Of a stretch of 64,000 bases of DNA, positions 17,700-25,319 are shown piece after piece. The translations under genes and the position numbers were made by a program. The notes under the pieces were generated by a model that was not told the DNA's origin, searched no databases, and saw nothing but the letters and a program-made list of their open reading frames with translations. Origin of the DNA: Lacipirellula limnantheis (lineage in GTDB: Bacteria > Planctomycetota > Planctomycetia > Pirellulales > Lacipirellulaceae); the NCBI RefSeq assembly GCF_007746075.1, contig NZ_CP036339.1:4493786-4557785 (forward strand). The letters are read 5' to 3'. How positions within the stretch are numbered: position 1 is the stretch's first letter; every line of letters begins with the position of its first letter.

Positions 17700-17715
17700 G
17701 TGGCAAATTTGCCAC
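17700..17715. promoter_or_regulatory. palindromic operator candidate 2
   Basis: GTGGCAAATTTGCCAC is a perfect 16-base palindrome that shares its half site with the element at 17458-17481, about 240 bases away. The rest of the 470-base gene-free region 17404-17873 shows nothing else beyond the inverted repeat between the two sites. Confidence 0.6.
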
Positions 17716-17873
17716 ACCTTTTCGACGCCCCAACTATCCCCCAACGCCCCGAAAATGTCAACGCTGCATTAAAGCCCCGCAGCGCCACGCTCACGCAATC
17801 GGACGGTTGCCGGTGTGATTGCCTTTGCCGACCTGAGAGCGCGCGCCCTGACGCATCCTGTGCGGTCGAAATT

Positions 17874-18122
17874 TCAAAGAACGTCGCTTTCCATCTCCAG
17901 CACTTCCACCCGCCGCCGAAGTTCCCGCAGAACCTGCGTCGCCGCGAGCAGCTTGATTAGCTCGTCTGTCGAGTAAGGCGATATGAACTCGGGACCGCCG
18001 ATCAGGCTCGACGCGAAATCGAATAGCTGCTCTTCGGTCCAGAATCTTAGGTCGTGGGCAATTTGCTGGTCCTGACAGTTCCACAGTCGCTCGGCTGCAA
18101 TCTTCAGGCGTTGCAGGTCCAT
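17874..18122 (-). CDS. small hypothetical protein downstream of tape-measure-like gene
   Basis: An 82-residue protein of unknown function. It is mostly helical (IAAERLWN, ATQVLRELRRRVEVLEMES) and may form a short coiled coil at its end. The second of two adjacent ATG codons forms a TGATG junction with the stop of the tape-measure-like gene and has GGGAG at good spacing. In phages a small protein next to the tape measure often helps tail assembly, but position is the only evidence. It ends the structural-like gene run; the control region follows. Confidence 0.65.
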   Translation of the reverse strand: MDLQRLKIAAERLWNCQDQQIAHDLRFWTEEQLFDFASSLIGGPEFISPYSTDELIKLLAATQVLRELRRRVEVLEMESDVL

Positions 18123-19405
18123 CATTCGACTCCCGCCACGAATCCGCCGCCAACAGCACGCAAGATGCCTTGCTCGACGCCCAGCGTTTGCGTCGCCAGT
18201 TTCACAAGTTCCATGATGCCGTCAGCCGCCTTATCGCCGATGCTCGACGTGATATCGGTTGACGGCAGTTGAGCGGAAATCGTCGGCAACAGATCCCGCA
18301 TCCCCGCCTCCGCGTTGGCTTGGATTCGCAGCGTCTCGGCTTGCATCTGGTCGATGTTCGGAGCCACCGGCTTGGGCTTGTTGCCAACCGCCGCGTCCAT
18401 CTCCGCCAGTGCGTCGCGAGCCCCTTCGAGGTCTTCTTTCATCTTCCGAAGTTCTGGCGTGTCCGTCGCCCAATCACTTAGCGCCTTCATCGCCTCGTTG
18501 AGTGCGACCACCGCCGTCGTGAGGACGATAATCGTCCGGACCACCGGATGTAGACTCAGGAACGTAAACGCCTTGCCGACGCCGATGGCAACCACGCTGG
18601 TCACCGCCAGCGCCGCCGAGATTGCCGCGATCGACTTGACCATCTCCGGATGCGTTTTGATGAAGTCGACCATGCTGGCGATAATCGGTTGCATCGTCTG
18701 AAGGAAGTCAGTCAGCGGACCAGCCACCGCGGCTCCGACCTGAACCGCCATGGCGTGAACCTGGAGTTTGGCGATATCGAGCGAGTCGCCAAGTTCGTCC
18801 GCAGCTGCGATGGTCTGATTGTCGAGCGTGATTCCAAGCCGCTCGGCTTCCGCCGTCAGCGAGTTGATGCCCGAAGCGCCAAGCGCGAGCATCGGCAGCA
18901 GTTCACGCCCGGCGCCGCCGAACGCCTTTTGTGCCAGTGCAGCACGCTGCGTCGGGTCTTCCACCTTGCTAATGGCGTCGGCAATCTTCAAGAACTGCTG
19001 CTCGGGATTGAGCGCCCGCAGTTCGGTGAGACTGACGCCGAGACCTTCCAGCGTCCGACCGAACGTGCCGTTGCCGTCAGCGGCCGCGGCGATGTTCTTT
19101 TGCATCTTGGCCACGCCAGACGCCAGCGTTTCAATCTCCGTGCCGGTCTGGTTTGCCGCGAACGACAGACCGCTCATGGCTTCGCCAGAGATGCCGCTAC
19201 GTTGTGCCAGGTCGTCGAGCTTGGAGCCGGCTTCGATGAACGCCGCCGTGGCGCCTGCGAACGCTCCGACCATCGCCCCGCCCGCCGCCGCTCCCACCTT
19301 GCCGACGGCTTGGAGTTTGGCGCCGACGGTCGCGAGACTCTTTTTGAGGTCTTTGTCGTCGAGTAGGAACTTGACGTAAGCTTTGCCAGCTTCAATTCCG
19401 TTCAT
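18122..19405 (-). CDS. phage tail tape-measure-like protein
   Basis: 427 residues. The central part has the sequence pattern of phage tape-measure proteins: AQRSGISGEAMSGLSFAANQ, then an SLTELRALNPEQQFLKIADA segment, then AFGGAGRELLPML. An N-terminal coiled coil and two hydrophobic stretches (around 35-58 and 265-310, with SAALAVTSVVAIGVG) are also typical. Tape-measure proteins set tail length and help DNA entry. At 427 residues it is short for one, so a normal tail of this length would be small. The ATG at 19403-19405 makes a TGATG overlap with the previous stop and has an AGGAG site. No other clear tail gene is present, which is unusual. Confidence 0.85.
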   Translation of the reverse strand: MNGIEAGKAYVKFLLDDKDLKKSLATVGAKLQAVGKVGAAAGGAMVGAFAGATAAFIEAGSKLDDLAQRSGISGEAMSGLSFAANQTGTEIETLASGVAKMQKNIAAAADGNGTFGRTLEGLGVSLTELRALNPEQQFLKIADAISKVEDPTQRAALAQKAFGGAGRELLPMLALGASGINSLTAEAERLGITLDNQTIAAADELGDSLDIAKLQVHAMAVQVGAAVAGPLTDFLQTMQPIIASMVDFIKTHPEMVKSIAAISAALAVTSVVAIGVGKAFTFLSLHPVVRTIIVLTTAVVALNEAMKALSDWATDTPELRKMKEDLEGARDALAEMDAAVGNKPKPVAPNIDQMQAETLRIQANAEAGMRDLLPTISAQLPSTDITSSIGDKAADGIMELVKLATQTLGVEQGILRAVGGGFVAGVE

Positions 19406-19602
19406 CACTTGCTCCTGATTTTCGTAGCCTTACGCCCGCGGTCGCTGTAGTGCGGGTCGAACGTCACAACCCGCATCATTTCGCGGCTGCTGAACTGGAT
19501 ATCTTCCGGCAGGTCATCCGAAAAGAACCGGAAGTTCTGCCCCTCGCTGGCGATGATGCCCCAGCGGCGCTCTTCGTTGATGTTGACGATGAATCCGACC
19601 AT
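19405..19602 (-). CDS. small cold-shock-domain-like protein
   Basis: 65 residues. The start GFIVNINEERRWGIIASEGQ followed by RFFSDDLPEDIQF resembles the beta-barrel core of cold-shock or S1-like nucleic-acid-binding domains (a G-x-I-x-x-I strand, then W-G-I-I, then FF and an acidic loop). The match is by eye and moderate; RNA or ssDNA binding is inference. Its stop overlaps the tape-measure-like start as TGATG. Confidence 0.6.
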   Translation of the reverse strand: MVGFIVNINEERRWGIIASEGQNFRFFSDDLPEDIQFSSREMMRVVTFDPHYSDRGRKATKIRSK

Positions 19603-19623
19603 TGCCGTCTCGTTGTAAAATTA

Positions 19624-19646
19624 CCCCCGCCCAACGAGGACGGGGG
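19624..19646. terminator. GC-rich intergenic hairpin 1
   Basis: CCCCCG and CGGGGG pair around an 11-base loop between two element genes. No U run follows on the minus strand, so it may pause or process RNA instead of ending it. Confidence 0.4.
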
Positions 19647-19754
19647 CCACTTCGGCGGCGAAAACTCAAAACCGCGTTGTGGATTAAACCGGCCCGACCC
19701 GCAGCGGCGAACGGCTGTTGCGCCACGGACCGGGACCGACTCGGAGTGTTAAAC

Positions 19755-19790
19755 CTCCCCCGGCCTGAAAATCCAAAGGGGCCGGGGGAG
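19755..19790. terminator. GC-rich intergenic hairpin 2
   Basis: Perfect 11-bp stem CTCCCCCGGCC / GGCCGGGGGAG with a 14-base loop, ten bases past the stop of the 90-residue gene on the minus strand. No U run follows. A terminator or an RNA-stability element is likely. Confidence 0.55.
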
Positions 19791-19800
19791 TATGCGGCGC

Positions 19801-20073
19801 TCAGTCGGAAACCGTCGCCAACTCTTCTTTTGCAATCTTCTTCGCCAGCTTCGCCGCTTCGGCAACGAGCTTCTCGGCCGATTCGTTCAACGTCGCCTGC
19901 AATGTCTCGTACCGTTGCAGCTCGTCGCGGTCCAGCGTCGAGGCGCGTTCCCCCTGTCGCTGGAGAGTCGCCCGCAGTGGTTCGATATGGGCGCGGTTAA
20001 GCTTGCGAGCTTCGTCGCGGACGAGGACGACAGCCGCGTCGGCGGCCCACTTTTTAACTTCAAGTTCGGTCAT
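19801..20073 (-). CDS. small Ala/Glu-rich helical protein
   Basis: 90 residues, charged and helical (AAKLAKKIAKEEL near the end), function unknown. The ATG at 20071-20073 is chosen because AAGGA lies eight bases upstream; a longer frame exists but runs through a hairpin. Hairpins stand on both sides, so it may be a separately processed transcript segment. A scaffold or chaperone role is conceivable but unsupported. Confidence 0.6.
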   Translation of the reverse strand: MTELEVKKWAADAAVVLVRDEARKLNRAHIEPLRATLQRQGERASTLDRDELQRYETLQATLNESAEKLVAEAAKLAKKIAKEELATVSD

Positions 20074-20109
20074 TTCGGTTATCCTTGTGTGATTAAAGCC
20101 CACCGGCCG

Positions 20110-20143
20110 CCCCGTCGCGGCCATGGAGGAAACCGCGACGGGG
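20110..20143. terminator. GC-rich intergenic hairpin 3
   Basis: Perfect 11-bp stem CCCCGTCGCGG / CCGCGACGGGG with a 12-base loop; outer CCGG/CCGG bases extend it. It lies between the coiled-coil gene and the 90-residue gene, in the same position relative to genes as the hairpin at 19755-19790. Confidence 0.5.
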
Positions 20144-20164
20144 TTAGGCCGGCTTCTGAAAGGG

Positions 20165-20863
20165 TTATTCGGCAATGATTTGTTCGCGTAGCTGTTTCTG
20201 ATGCTCGACCGCTAGCCGCTCGGCTTCGTAGGCCGCGTCTAACTCGGCTTGATGCCGCAGCAGTCGCTTTTCCAGGCTATCTAGGTCAGAGAATTCGCCA
20301 CGCTTACCGCGAGCGACCAGAGCCGTCGTGGCTTCGACGTTTTTGGCAGCAGCTTCCCGGCGCGCGGTCGCCCAGTGACCGGCGCTCTTGGCGGCATAAA
20401 GCTGGCAGACTTGCTCGGGTCGCGCCAGTTCGCCCGCGAGTTTGTTCGTGAGCGTCTGCTCGTTGTCGCCGCCAACGGTCTTCATCTTGGCGCCGACGAC
20501 GATCAGTTCATGTTGCAGCGCCGCCCGCTTGTCGTCCGCACGGCGAACGGCTTCGCGAAGCTTTTCATTTTCGACGTCGATGATCGCCATAAGTTCCTGA
20601 CGACGCAGTTCGCGCTCGGCCGGGAGGTCGTTGCCGGCGATTGTGACGTCGACTTGCTCGCCGCGAATCACCGCCAGTTCGTCCTGAATCGGTCGGCAAG
20701 CTTGCTCGTGAGATTCTTCGGCCTGGTCGACTTCGGCATCAACGCGACGAATGGCCGCTTGAATCTCTTTATGCCGCTCGGCTTGAATCCGTAGTTCGGC
20801 AATCTGGCGCCGGACGTTGGCGCGTCGGGCAGCGAACGGGTGGGGTTCGGTGGTGGTTAACAT
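20165..20863 (-). CDS. coiled-coil protein of the element
   Basis: 232 residues, almost entirely helical and charged, with heptad-like stretches (RRQIAELRIQAERHKEI; DSLEKRLLRHQAELDAAYEAE) that predict long coiled coils. No enzymatic motif. The ATG at 20861-20863 overlaps the end of the metalloprotease gene by seven bases. Coiled-coil proteins in phage morphogenesis regions are often scaffolds, and a protease next door would fit scaffold removal, but this is an inference from position only. Confidence 0.65.
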   Translation of the reverse strand: MLTTTEPHPFAARRANVRRQIAELRIQAERHKEIQAAIRRVDAEVDQAEESHEQACRPIQDELAVIRGEQVDVTIAGNDLPAERELRRQELMAIIDVENEKLREAVRRADDKRAALQHELIVVGAKMKTVGGDNEQTLTNKLAGELARPEQVCQLYAAKSAGHWATARREAAAKNVEATTALVARGKRGEFSDLDSLEKRLLRHQAELDAAYEAERLAVEHQKQLREQIIAE

Positions 20864-21549
20864 TTCGCTAATCGCTCCTGTCGCTCTCGCAAGTAATCGC
20901 ATCGGGCTTGCTCGTTTCGGTGATAAAGGGCCACGTCAGCCTGCCACAGTTCGGAAAACGCCTCGGGCGGCGGAGTCGCCAAGATCGTCGCGAACGACTC
21001 GCCACGCATGGCGTGAATCTCCCCCTGGAGAACTCGCAGATAGTCGACCTCGGGCGACAGCCAGCCATTGCCGACGGCGCCGACGATCTCGCTGAGTACC
21101 GCTTCGATGCCGAGTTGCTGAGCCCGGCCGTAAACGTGCAGCGTCGCTCGCAGGAACCGGGCGCCATGGTGAGCGTCGGGAGCGTCAATCGGCGGCTCGG
21201 GAATGTTCGCGGACTTCGCCAGCAACCGCGAGCGGAACGCCGGCATGTCGGCGCCGATGAACTCGCGATCGATGGGCGACCATTCCACCGGCTTCACCGC
21301 GGCGACGTGTCCAAGTTCGTGAATCAGCACGGACCGCGTACAAGCCCCTACGCGTCCCGGTAGCGCGTCGGCTTCGATACTCGCCATGTTGAGCGCCACA
21401 AGCGGTCGGTCGTCGAGAGGCGACGAGCCAGCGGGCAAGGCGAAGCCATAAAGGCACGCACTCGGCACGGCCGGCACGTCGGCAGTCGAGACAACCGCCA
21501 CGTCGCCCAAACCGAGCAGCGCGGGGATGGTGGCAAGTTCACTCAGCAT
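20857..21549 (-). CDS. HELGH zinc-metalloprotease-like protein
   Basis: 230 residues with HELGH at 77-81, the HExxH zinc site, preceded by a hydrophobic helix turn (SVLI) as usual for zincins. A third ligand is not obvious; Glu or His residues occur later (HHGARF). No signal peptide, so it would act in the cytoplasm. ATG at 21547-21549 overlaps the previous gene by eleven bases; an upstream TTG is less likely. It could process the coiled-coil protein encoded next, or a host repressor as ImmA-type proteases do. Family not recognised precisely. Confidence 0.65.
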   Translation of the reverse strand: MLSELATIPALLGLGDVAVVSTADVPAVPSACLYGFALPAGSSPLDDRPLVALNMASIEADALPGRVGACTRSVLIHELGHVAAVKPVEWSPIDREFIGADMPAFRSRLLAKSANIPEPPIDAPDAHHGARFLRATLHVYGRAQQLGIEAVLSEIVGAVGNGWLSPEVDYLRVLQGEIHAMRGESFATILATPPPEAFSELWQADVALYHRNEQARCDYLRERQERLAKC

Positions 21550-21799
21550 CGTCGTCAGCCTCAACTGCGAAGAGCTCAGGAAAACTTTCGCGAATGCTTT
21601 TCGTCTCGGCCGCCGCTTCGATGCGCTTCAGCCACAAGTCGCCGGCCGCGTCAGAATTCCAAACGGTGTAAAGTCCGCCATCGACTTCGACAGTTCCGGC
21701 TGCCTGCAACTCTTCGAGCTGCTCGATATCGAGCGAACTGGCTCTGATGTAGTTTTGTTGAATCACTTCTTTTGGCTCCGAATGTTCAAGGTCTGCCAT
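21539..21799 (-). CDS. small acidic hypothetical protein
   Basis: 86 residues, acidic at the C-terminus (VEADDDAE), function unknown. The ATG at 21797-21799 follows an AAGG site. It overlaps the metalloprotease start by eleven bases, which speaks for a real coupled gene. Nothing further can be inferred. Confidence 0.6.
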   Translation of the reverse strand: MADLEHSEPKEVIQQNYIRASSLDIEQLEELQAAGTVEVDGGLYTVWNSDAAGDLWLKRIEAAAETKSIRESFPELFAVEADDDAE

Positions 21800-21826
21800 C
21801 AGCCTTCATCTTCGCAGAACGCCGCC

Positions 21827-22075
21827 TCAGTTTTGCCAACCGTTGGCAACCCACGGGGCGTAGTCGTCGAGGTCGCTTTCGTCCGGGGGCGATTGCAGTT
21901 CGATGAAGAGCGTCGAGCACGCTGGACACTTGCACCGACGCGTCACCGACCGATCAGCGCCGGTCATCGTGCGAATGATCAGGCGCCCTTCGTCGCCGCA
22001 ATTGGGACACAAGCCCCGGGGGATGATTGGCGCCGGCAGTTCGACGACTTCGGCATCCTGCCACTTGTCAGCCAT
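21827..22075 (-). CDS. small zinc-ribbon protein
   Basis: 82 residues. Two cysteine pairs, CPNCG and CKCPAC, spaced by about 20 residues, form a zinc-ribbon motif of the kind found in small phage or transcription-related proteins. The rest is acidic and has a C-terminal Trp-rich end. The ATG at 22073-22075 overlaps the previous gene by eight bases. Nucleic-acid binding is likely but not shown. Confidence 0.7.
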   Translation of the reverse strand: MADKWQDAEVVELPAPIIPRGLCPNCGDEGRLIIRTMTGADRSVTRRCKCPACSTLFIELQSPPDESDLDDYAPWVANGWQN

Positions 22076-22397
22076 CGGTGACGCCCTCCGCCGCCAGAAG
22101 TTCCGCCGCATCCACGCCGGCAGCAGTTAGCGCCAGGTGCGTCAGCTTCCCGCCCCACTCCCGGTGCGTCGTCACCAATCCGGCGCGCTCGAGCGAATCA
22201 ACTGCTCGCCGGTAGCGCATCCGCATCCGCTCGTCCTGAGGTCCGAACCACTTGCCCGCCAGATAACGCGGCCCGTGCTCGTACTCGACTTCCCAGTCGC
22301 GATGGTCCCACGCCTGCCACGCAGGGGGCTCTGACGCCTCCAGGAGGGATGTAAGCTCGCGACACCGCAGGAGGATTTGTTGTTCTTCTGACTTCAT
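22068..22397 (-). CDS. winged-helix-like small protein
   Basis: 109 residues. The segment RRAVDSLERAGLVTTHREWGGKLTHLALT has the helix-turn-wing pattern of MarR-like or RepA-like winged helices, so DNA binding is plausible. It could regulate the small-gene operon or act on one of the palindromes in the element. The upstream start region has no strong ribosome site. Confidence 0.6.
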   Translation of the reverse strand: MKSEEQQILLRCRELTSLLEASEPPAWQAWDHRDWEVEYEHGPRYLAGKWFGPQDERMRMRYRRAVDSLERAGLVTTHREWGGKLTHLALTAAGVDAAELLAAEGVTDG

Positions 22398-22506
22398 TGG
22401 TCCGTCGTTTGTCTTTAGGACGACACTACTCGTGGGTTACGCTCTTCCGTACTGCCCCGCCGGCCAATGTGGCAGGAGGGACCCGTGGTCGTTTTGCGAC
22501 CAGCCC

Positions 22507-22722
22507 TCACTCGCCCCCCAGCATCCGCCGCAGCCGACTGATCGCCGCCCGCGCTTCGTCGAATGCGTCGTCTAGTTCCGGCTGCTCGCCTAGCTGATGG
22601 CTGCTGTAAGATTCCGCGAAGCTGACCCACTCGATTGCTTCGCCCAGTGCGCGGAGCACTCGCTGGTCTGCAAACTCGCCGATGCAGGCGTGCCAGAATC
22701 GTTCGATAGGGTCATCGGGCAT
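22507..22722 (-). CDS. small hypothetical protein next to the repeat array
   Basis: 71 residues, helical and acidic, unknown. The start ATG at 22720-22722 is well defined by AAGGAG eight bases upstream. It is the first gene after the 13-bp repeat array, so that array also contains its promoter or leader. The C-terminus (RAAISRLRRMLGGE) is basic. Confidence 0.65.
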   Translation of the reverse strand: MPDDPIERFWHACIGEFADQRVLRALGEAIEWVSFAESYSSHQLGEQPELDDAFDEARAAISRLRRMLGGE

Positions 22723-22749
22723 TGCTATTTCTCCTTGAAGGTCGCCAGA

Positions 22750-22927
22750 TGGCACTCTATGGAGAACTCGCTCCATAGGATGCCATGGCACTCTTTGATA
22801 AATCCCTAGGTTTACTCAAAGGATGCCATTAACTCTCTCTCAGGGACCATAGGTTGCCACGATGGCACCCTTTGATGGCACCCTTTGGCTAAAACTCGCT
22901 TTGATAGAACCCGTTGGCACTCAATGA
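22750..22927. repeat. eight-copy 13-bp repeat array, candidate replication origin (iterons)
   Basis: Eight copies close to TGGCACYCTWTGR or its inverse: 22750-22762, 22773-22785 (inverse), 22786-22798, 22816-22828 (inverse), 22847-22859 (inverse), 22863-22875, 22876-22888 and 22915-22927. Two pairs of opposite copies form hairpins, and copies at 22863 and 22876 are in direct tandem. The array lies at the 3' end of the RepA-like gene. Such arrays next to a replication ATPase are typical of origins; a regulator site array is the alternative. Confidence 0.7.
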
Positions 22928-24220
22928 GAGGGTCCACTCTCCCTCATCGCCAAACCCGATTCTTTGAGCTTTGACGCCCATATCTTTCTTCACGCGGTTA
23001 AATGTCCGCTTACTGACGCCGGCATCTAGGCACGCCTGGAGAACGTCTGCCGATGGCGCCGGACCGTGGGCGAGCATGTCCTCTATGATGCTCTTCGCTT
23101 CGTCCGCCTTACCTCCCTGCCGCTTGTCGCTGCCACTGGCACAGAGGTCGCCCGCCGTGGTGTCGCAGGTATCGCCCCAGCGAACGCGAGACGTGCTGCC
23201 GTGACTCTCGATATGGAACCGCAGGCTAGATGGCTCGGGCGCCAGGTTGCTCTTCACGCACGCCAGGATGCGTCCCTCGGGGTCCGCAGGGTCGACGCCT
23301 ACCATGAACTCGGCACGAGCCGCACCCGTAACGCCGATGCTCCCACCGCCTCGGTAGACGGCACTGAGTCCCGACTTTTTGTTGAGATGCCGCACGAGCA
23401 GAAACGCCGCCCCAGTGCTCTCGGCAACTGCCGCCACTTGCCCCAGGCATCGCCTCACGTCGCCGTCGTTGTTGATGTTGAGCTTGCCGTCGAGGAACGC
23501 AACGAACGGGTCGATGACGACAAGTGCAACGTCGTGGCTGCGAATCACGTCTTCCACCGCAGCGAGGTCGCTCGGCAGTGTGACGGGTCGCTCCTCTTCA
23601 TTGTCCAGGCTGCATCGCATCGAACGCAGGCACGCGACACGCCGCAGGTCCGCCCCAGCCGCTTCCAGCCGCGGTCGTAGTGTTCGTGCCGGGTCGTCCT
23701 CCGCGTTCATGAACAACACGCCACGGGGCTTGTACGTCCCATCTGGCGCCGATAGCGGTGGCATGGGCCAACCCTTCGTGATGCGTGCTCCCAGGTCACA
23801 GGTCATTTGCGACTTCCCTAGTCCAGGGTCGCCGCTCAAGTTGCTGATGGCTCCTAGTGGGATGTGCTGGGGCCAGAGCCAATCAGTCGTGGCGTGCTCA
23901 ATCTCTGCCATGGTCTTTACCTCTGGTTGCCAGAGTGAACTGGTAGGCTGGCTGTCCGCCGCGTCGACTGCCGCTTGCAATCGTTCTTCCAGGTCGGTGT
24001 GAATCGCTGTCTCCATCGCGTCACCACCGCTCGCGCTGTACGCGGACGGAACAACTCGCAGCAGCTTCACAACTTCGTTTCGCCAGTCGCGTCGCTGGAA
24101 CGCAACGTCTACGTCGAACGTGCTGCGGTGCTGCTGCTTGCCGAAGATGGTCACGATGAGACGCCGTCCACGGTCGTCCGGCTTACTCGCGGTCAGAATC
24201 AGTTCTGCAACTTTAGGCAC
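22889..24220 (-). CDS. RepA-like AAA ATPase / replicative helicase-type protein
   Basis: 443 residues. The RecA-like ATPase core of the AAA_25/RepA type has Walker A GDPGLGKS at 130-137, Walker B VVIDPF at 234-239, and HLNKKSG further on where hexameric helicases place a catalytic or sensor His. The last 80 residues form a winged-helix-like segment (ADVLQACLDAGVSKRTFNRV). Such proteins act in replication of plasmids, phages and integrative elements. The GTG start has a strong GGGAGGG site. The iteron-like array overlaps its end, supporting a replication module. Distinct helicase or primase partners are not seen. Confidence 0.85.
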   Translation of the reverse strand: MPKVAELILTASKPDDRGRRLIVTIFGKQQHRSTFDVDVAFQRRDWRNEVVKLLRVVPSAYSASGGDAMETAIHTDLEERLQAAVDAADSQPTSSLWQPEVKTMAEIEHATTDWLWPQHIPLGAISNLSGDPGLGKSQMTCDLGARITKGWPMPPLSAPDGTYKPRGVLFMNAEDDPARTLRPRLEAAGADLRRVACLRSMRCSLDNEEERPVTLPSDLAAVEDVIRSHDVALVVIDPFVAFLDGKLNINNDGDVRRCLGQVAAVAESTGAAFLLVRHLNKKSGLSAVYRGGGSIGVTGAARAEFMVGVDPADPEGRILACVKSNLAPEPSSLRFHIESHGSTSRVRWGDTCDTTAGDLCASGSDKRQGGKADEAKSIIEDMLAHGPAPSADVLQACLDAGVSKRTFNRVKKDMGVKAQRIGFGDEGEWTLSLSANGFYQSEF

Positions 24221-24512
24221 GGTTCCCTCCCTGGAACTTGGCGACCATCGCCGCTTCCGCTCGCAGACCAGCCCATACGATCTGCTTGATGGCGTCGGGC
24301 GGAAGCATTGGGTATTTTCGCCGCGTCACTAGCAAACGGCGGAGGTCGTCGCAGTCGTCGCAGGTTTGACAGCAGGGGCATGGCGGCGGCGGTGACTCGA
24401 CATACAGAAACGAGAGATTCCCCCACTCGCTCTGACGCCACACCGAACGGTGAGCACGCTCGCGCTTTCGGTTGTGCTCTTGACGCTCAATTATTTCGGC
24501 AACAGTGCTCAT
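24213..24512 (-). CDS. Cys-rich small hypothetical protein
   Basis: 99 residues with a cysteine cluster CPCCQTCDDCDD that could hold zinc. The N-terminus is basic and helical (IIERQEHNRKRERAH). It overlaps the RepA-like start by eight bases and its own start overlaps the upstream gene as ATGA, so it belongs to the replication operon. Function unknown. Confidence 0.65.
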   Translation of the reverse strand: MSTVAEIIERQEHNRKRERAHRSVWRQSEWGNLSFLYVESPPPPCPCCQTCDDCDDLRRLLVTRRKYPMLPPDAIKQIVWAGLRAEAAMVAKFQGGNRA

Positions 24513-24865
24513 GCTCCGACCCTCCGATTGAATCGTTGGATGGAACGTGCCGCCTGAGCTTTCAATTGCTCCTCGTCGAGACGTTGCTCGTACTGGTCGA
24601 GAACATCTAATGCGATGCTTCGCCGCGTCGCCGGCAGCAGCGATTGAACCGCCACTTCACGGGCTTGGTGAGCCGGCACGCCGAACAGCTGCACGGCAAT
24701 CCGCGACAGCTTCGCGACCGTGTACTTCCACTCGGGGTGACGGTCGAGGTCTGACAGCGGACCGCGTGACGCTTCCGCGACGTCGACTAGGTACTCATCA
24801 AGCAAACCAGCGTGATCGAGACGGCAGAGCGATTGGATTGCCCTGCCCAAACTGTTAGAATCCAT
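24509..24865 (-). CDS. small hypothetical protein of the replication operon
   Basis: 118 residues, helical, without recognised motif (RAIQSLCRLDHAGLLDEYLV near the start; ALDVLDQYEQRLDEEQLKA near the end). ATG at 24863-24865 has GGAG at ten bases. Coupled to the next gene by an ATGA overlap. Function unknown. Confidence 0.6.
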   Translation of the reverse strand: MDSNSLGRAIQSLCRLDHAGLLDEYLVDVAEASRGPLSDLDRHPEWKYTVAKLSRIAVQLFGVPAHQAREVAVQSLLPATRRSIALDVLDQYEQRLDEEQLKAQAARSIQRFNRRVGA

Positions 24866-24927
24866 GTGCTTCTACTCCTAGCCGGCCGCTCGAATTCCAC
24901 CCCGAGCGCGCCGGCTTATTTTGTTGG

Positions 24928-25140
24928 TTAAGCCGGGACGACAGCGGACGCCTTGATAGCCGCGATGAGGTCGCTTCCCTCAACCCAGCTTTTGCGTCCA
25001 GAACGATAGACCTTCAAACCGTGCTTACGGCGAGCGACGCGAAGAGCCGCGGCTCCCCAGCCCAATTTCTTTAGGGCTGGAAGGTCGTACATGCGGTCGG
25101 CGTGAATTTCGATGCCGACTTCGCTGGCGACTGGTGCCAT
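24928..25140 (-). CDS. small HTH / excisionase-like protein
   Basis: 70 residues. The middle contains a MerR/HTH_17-like pattern: LPALKKLGWGAAALRVARRK followed by the wing KVYRSGRKSWVEGSDLIAAI, where the R-x-G-R-K-S-W strand is typical of excisionase-type DNA-binding proteins. ATG at 25138-25140 with GGAG is preferred to an upstream GTG. It may be the excisionase (directionality factor) of the integrase or an early regulator. Confidence 0.7.
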   Translation of the reverse strand: MAPVASEVGIEIHADRMYDLPALKKLGWGAAALRVARRKHGLKVYRSGRKSWVEGSDLIAAIKASAVVPA

Positions 25141-25319
25141 TTCAGATACTCCGTAGGAGGTGCTATTCACCTGATGCGATCCGATTTCGCATCACCTACG
25201 AAGCGTTAGAACAGATAGAAAAACAGCGTGCAAATACCTTTGCAGACCGTTCGGTATACTTTCGGGTTTAGGTCGAAAATAGTTTGTTTCTGGCTTTCCC
25301 GTTCGGGTTTCGTTCGGGT

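Noticed and set aside
17404..17873. Possible integron attC or CRISPR-like structure in the element control region
   Set aside because: There is only one inverted-repeat pair and two palindromes; no repeat-spacer pattern and no attC core sites.
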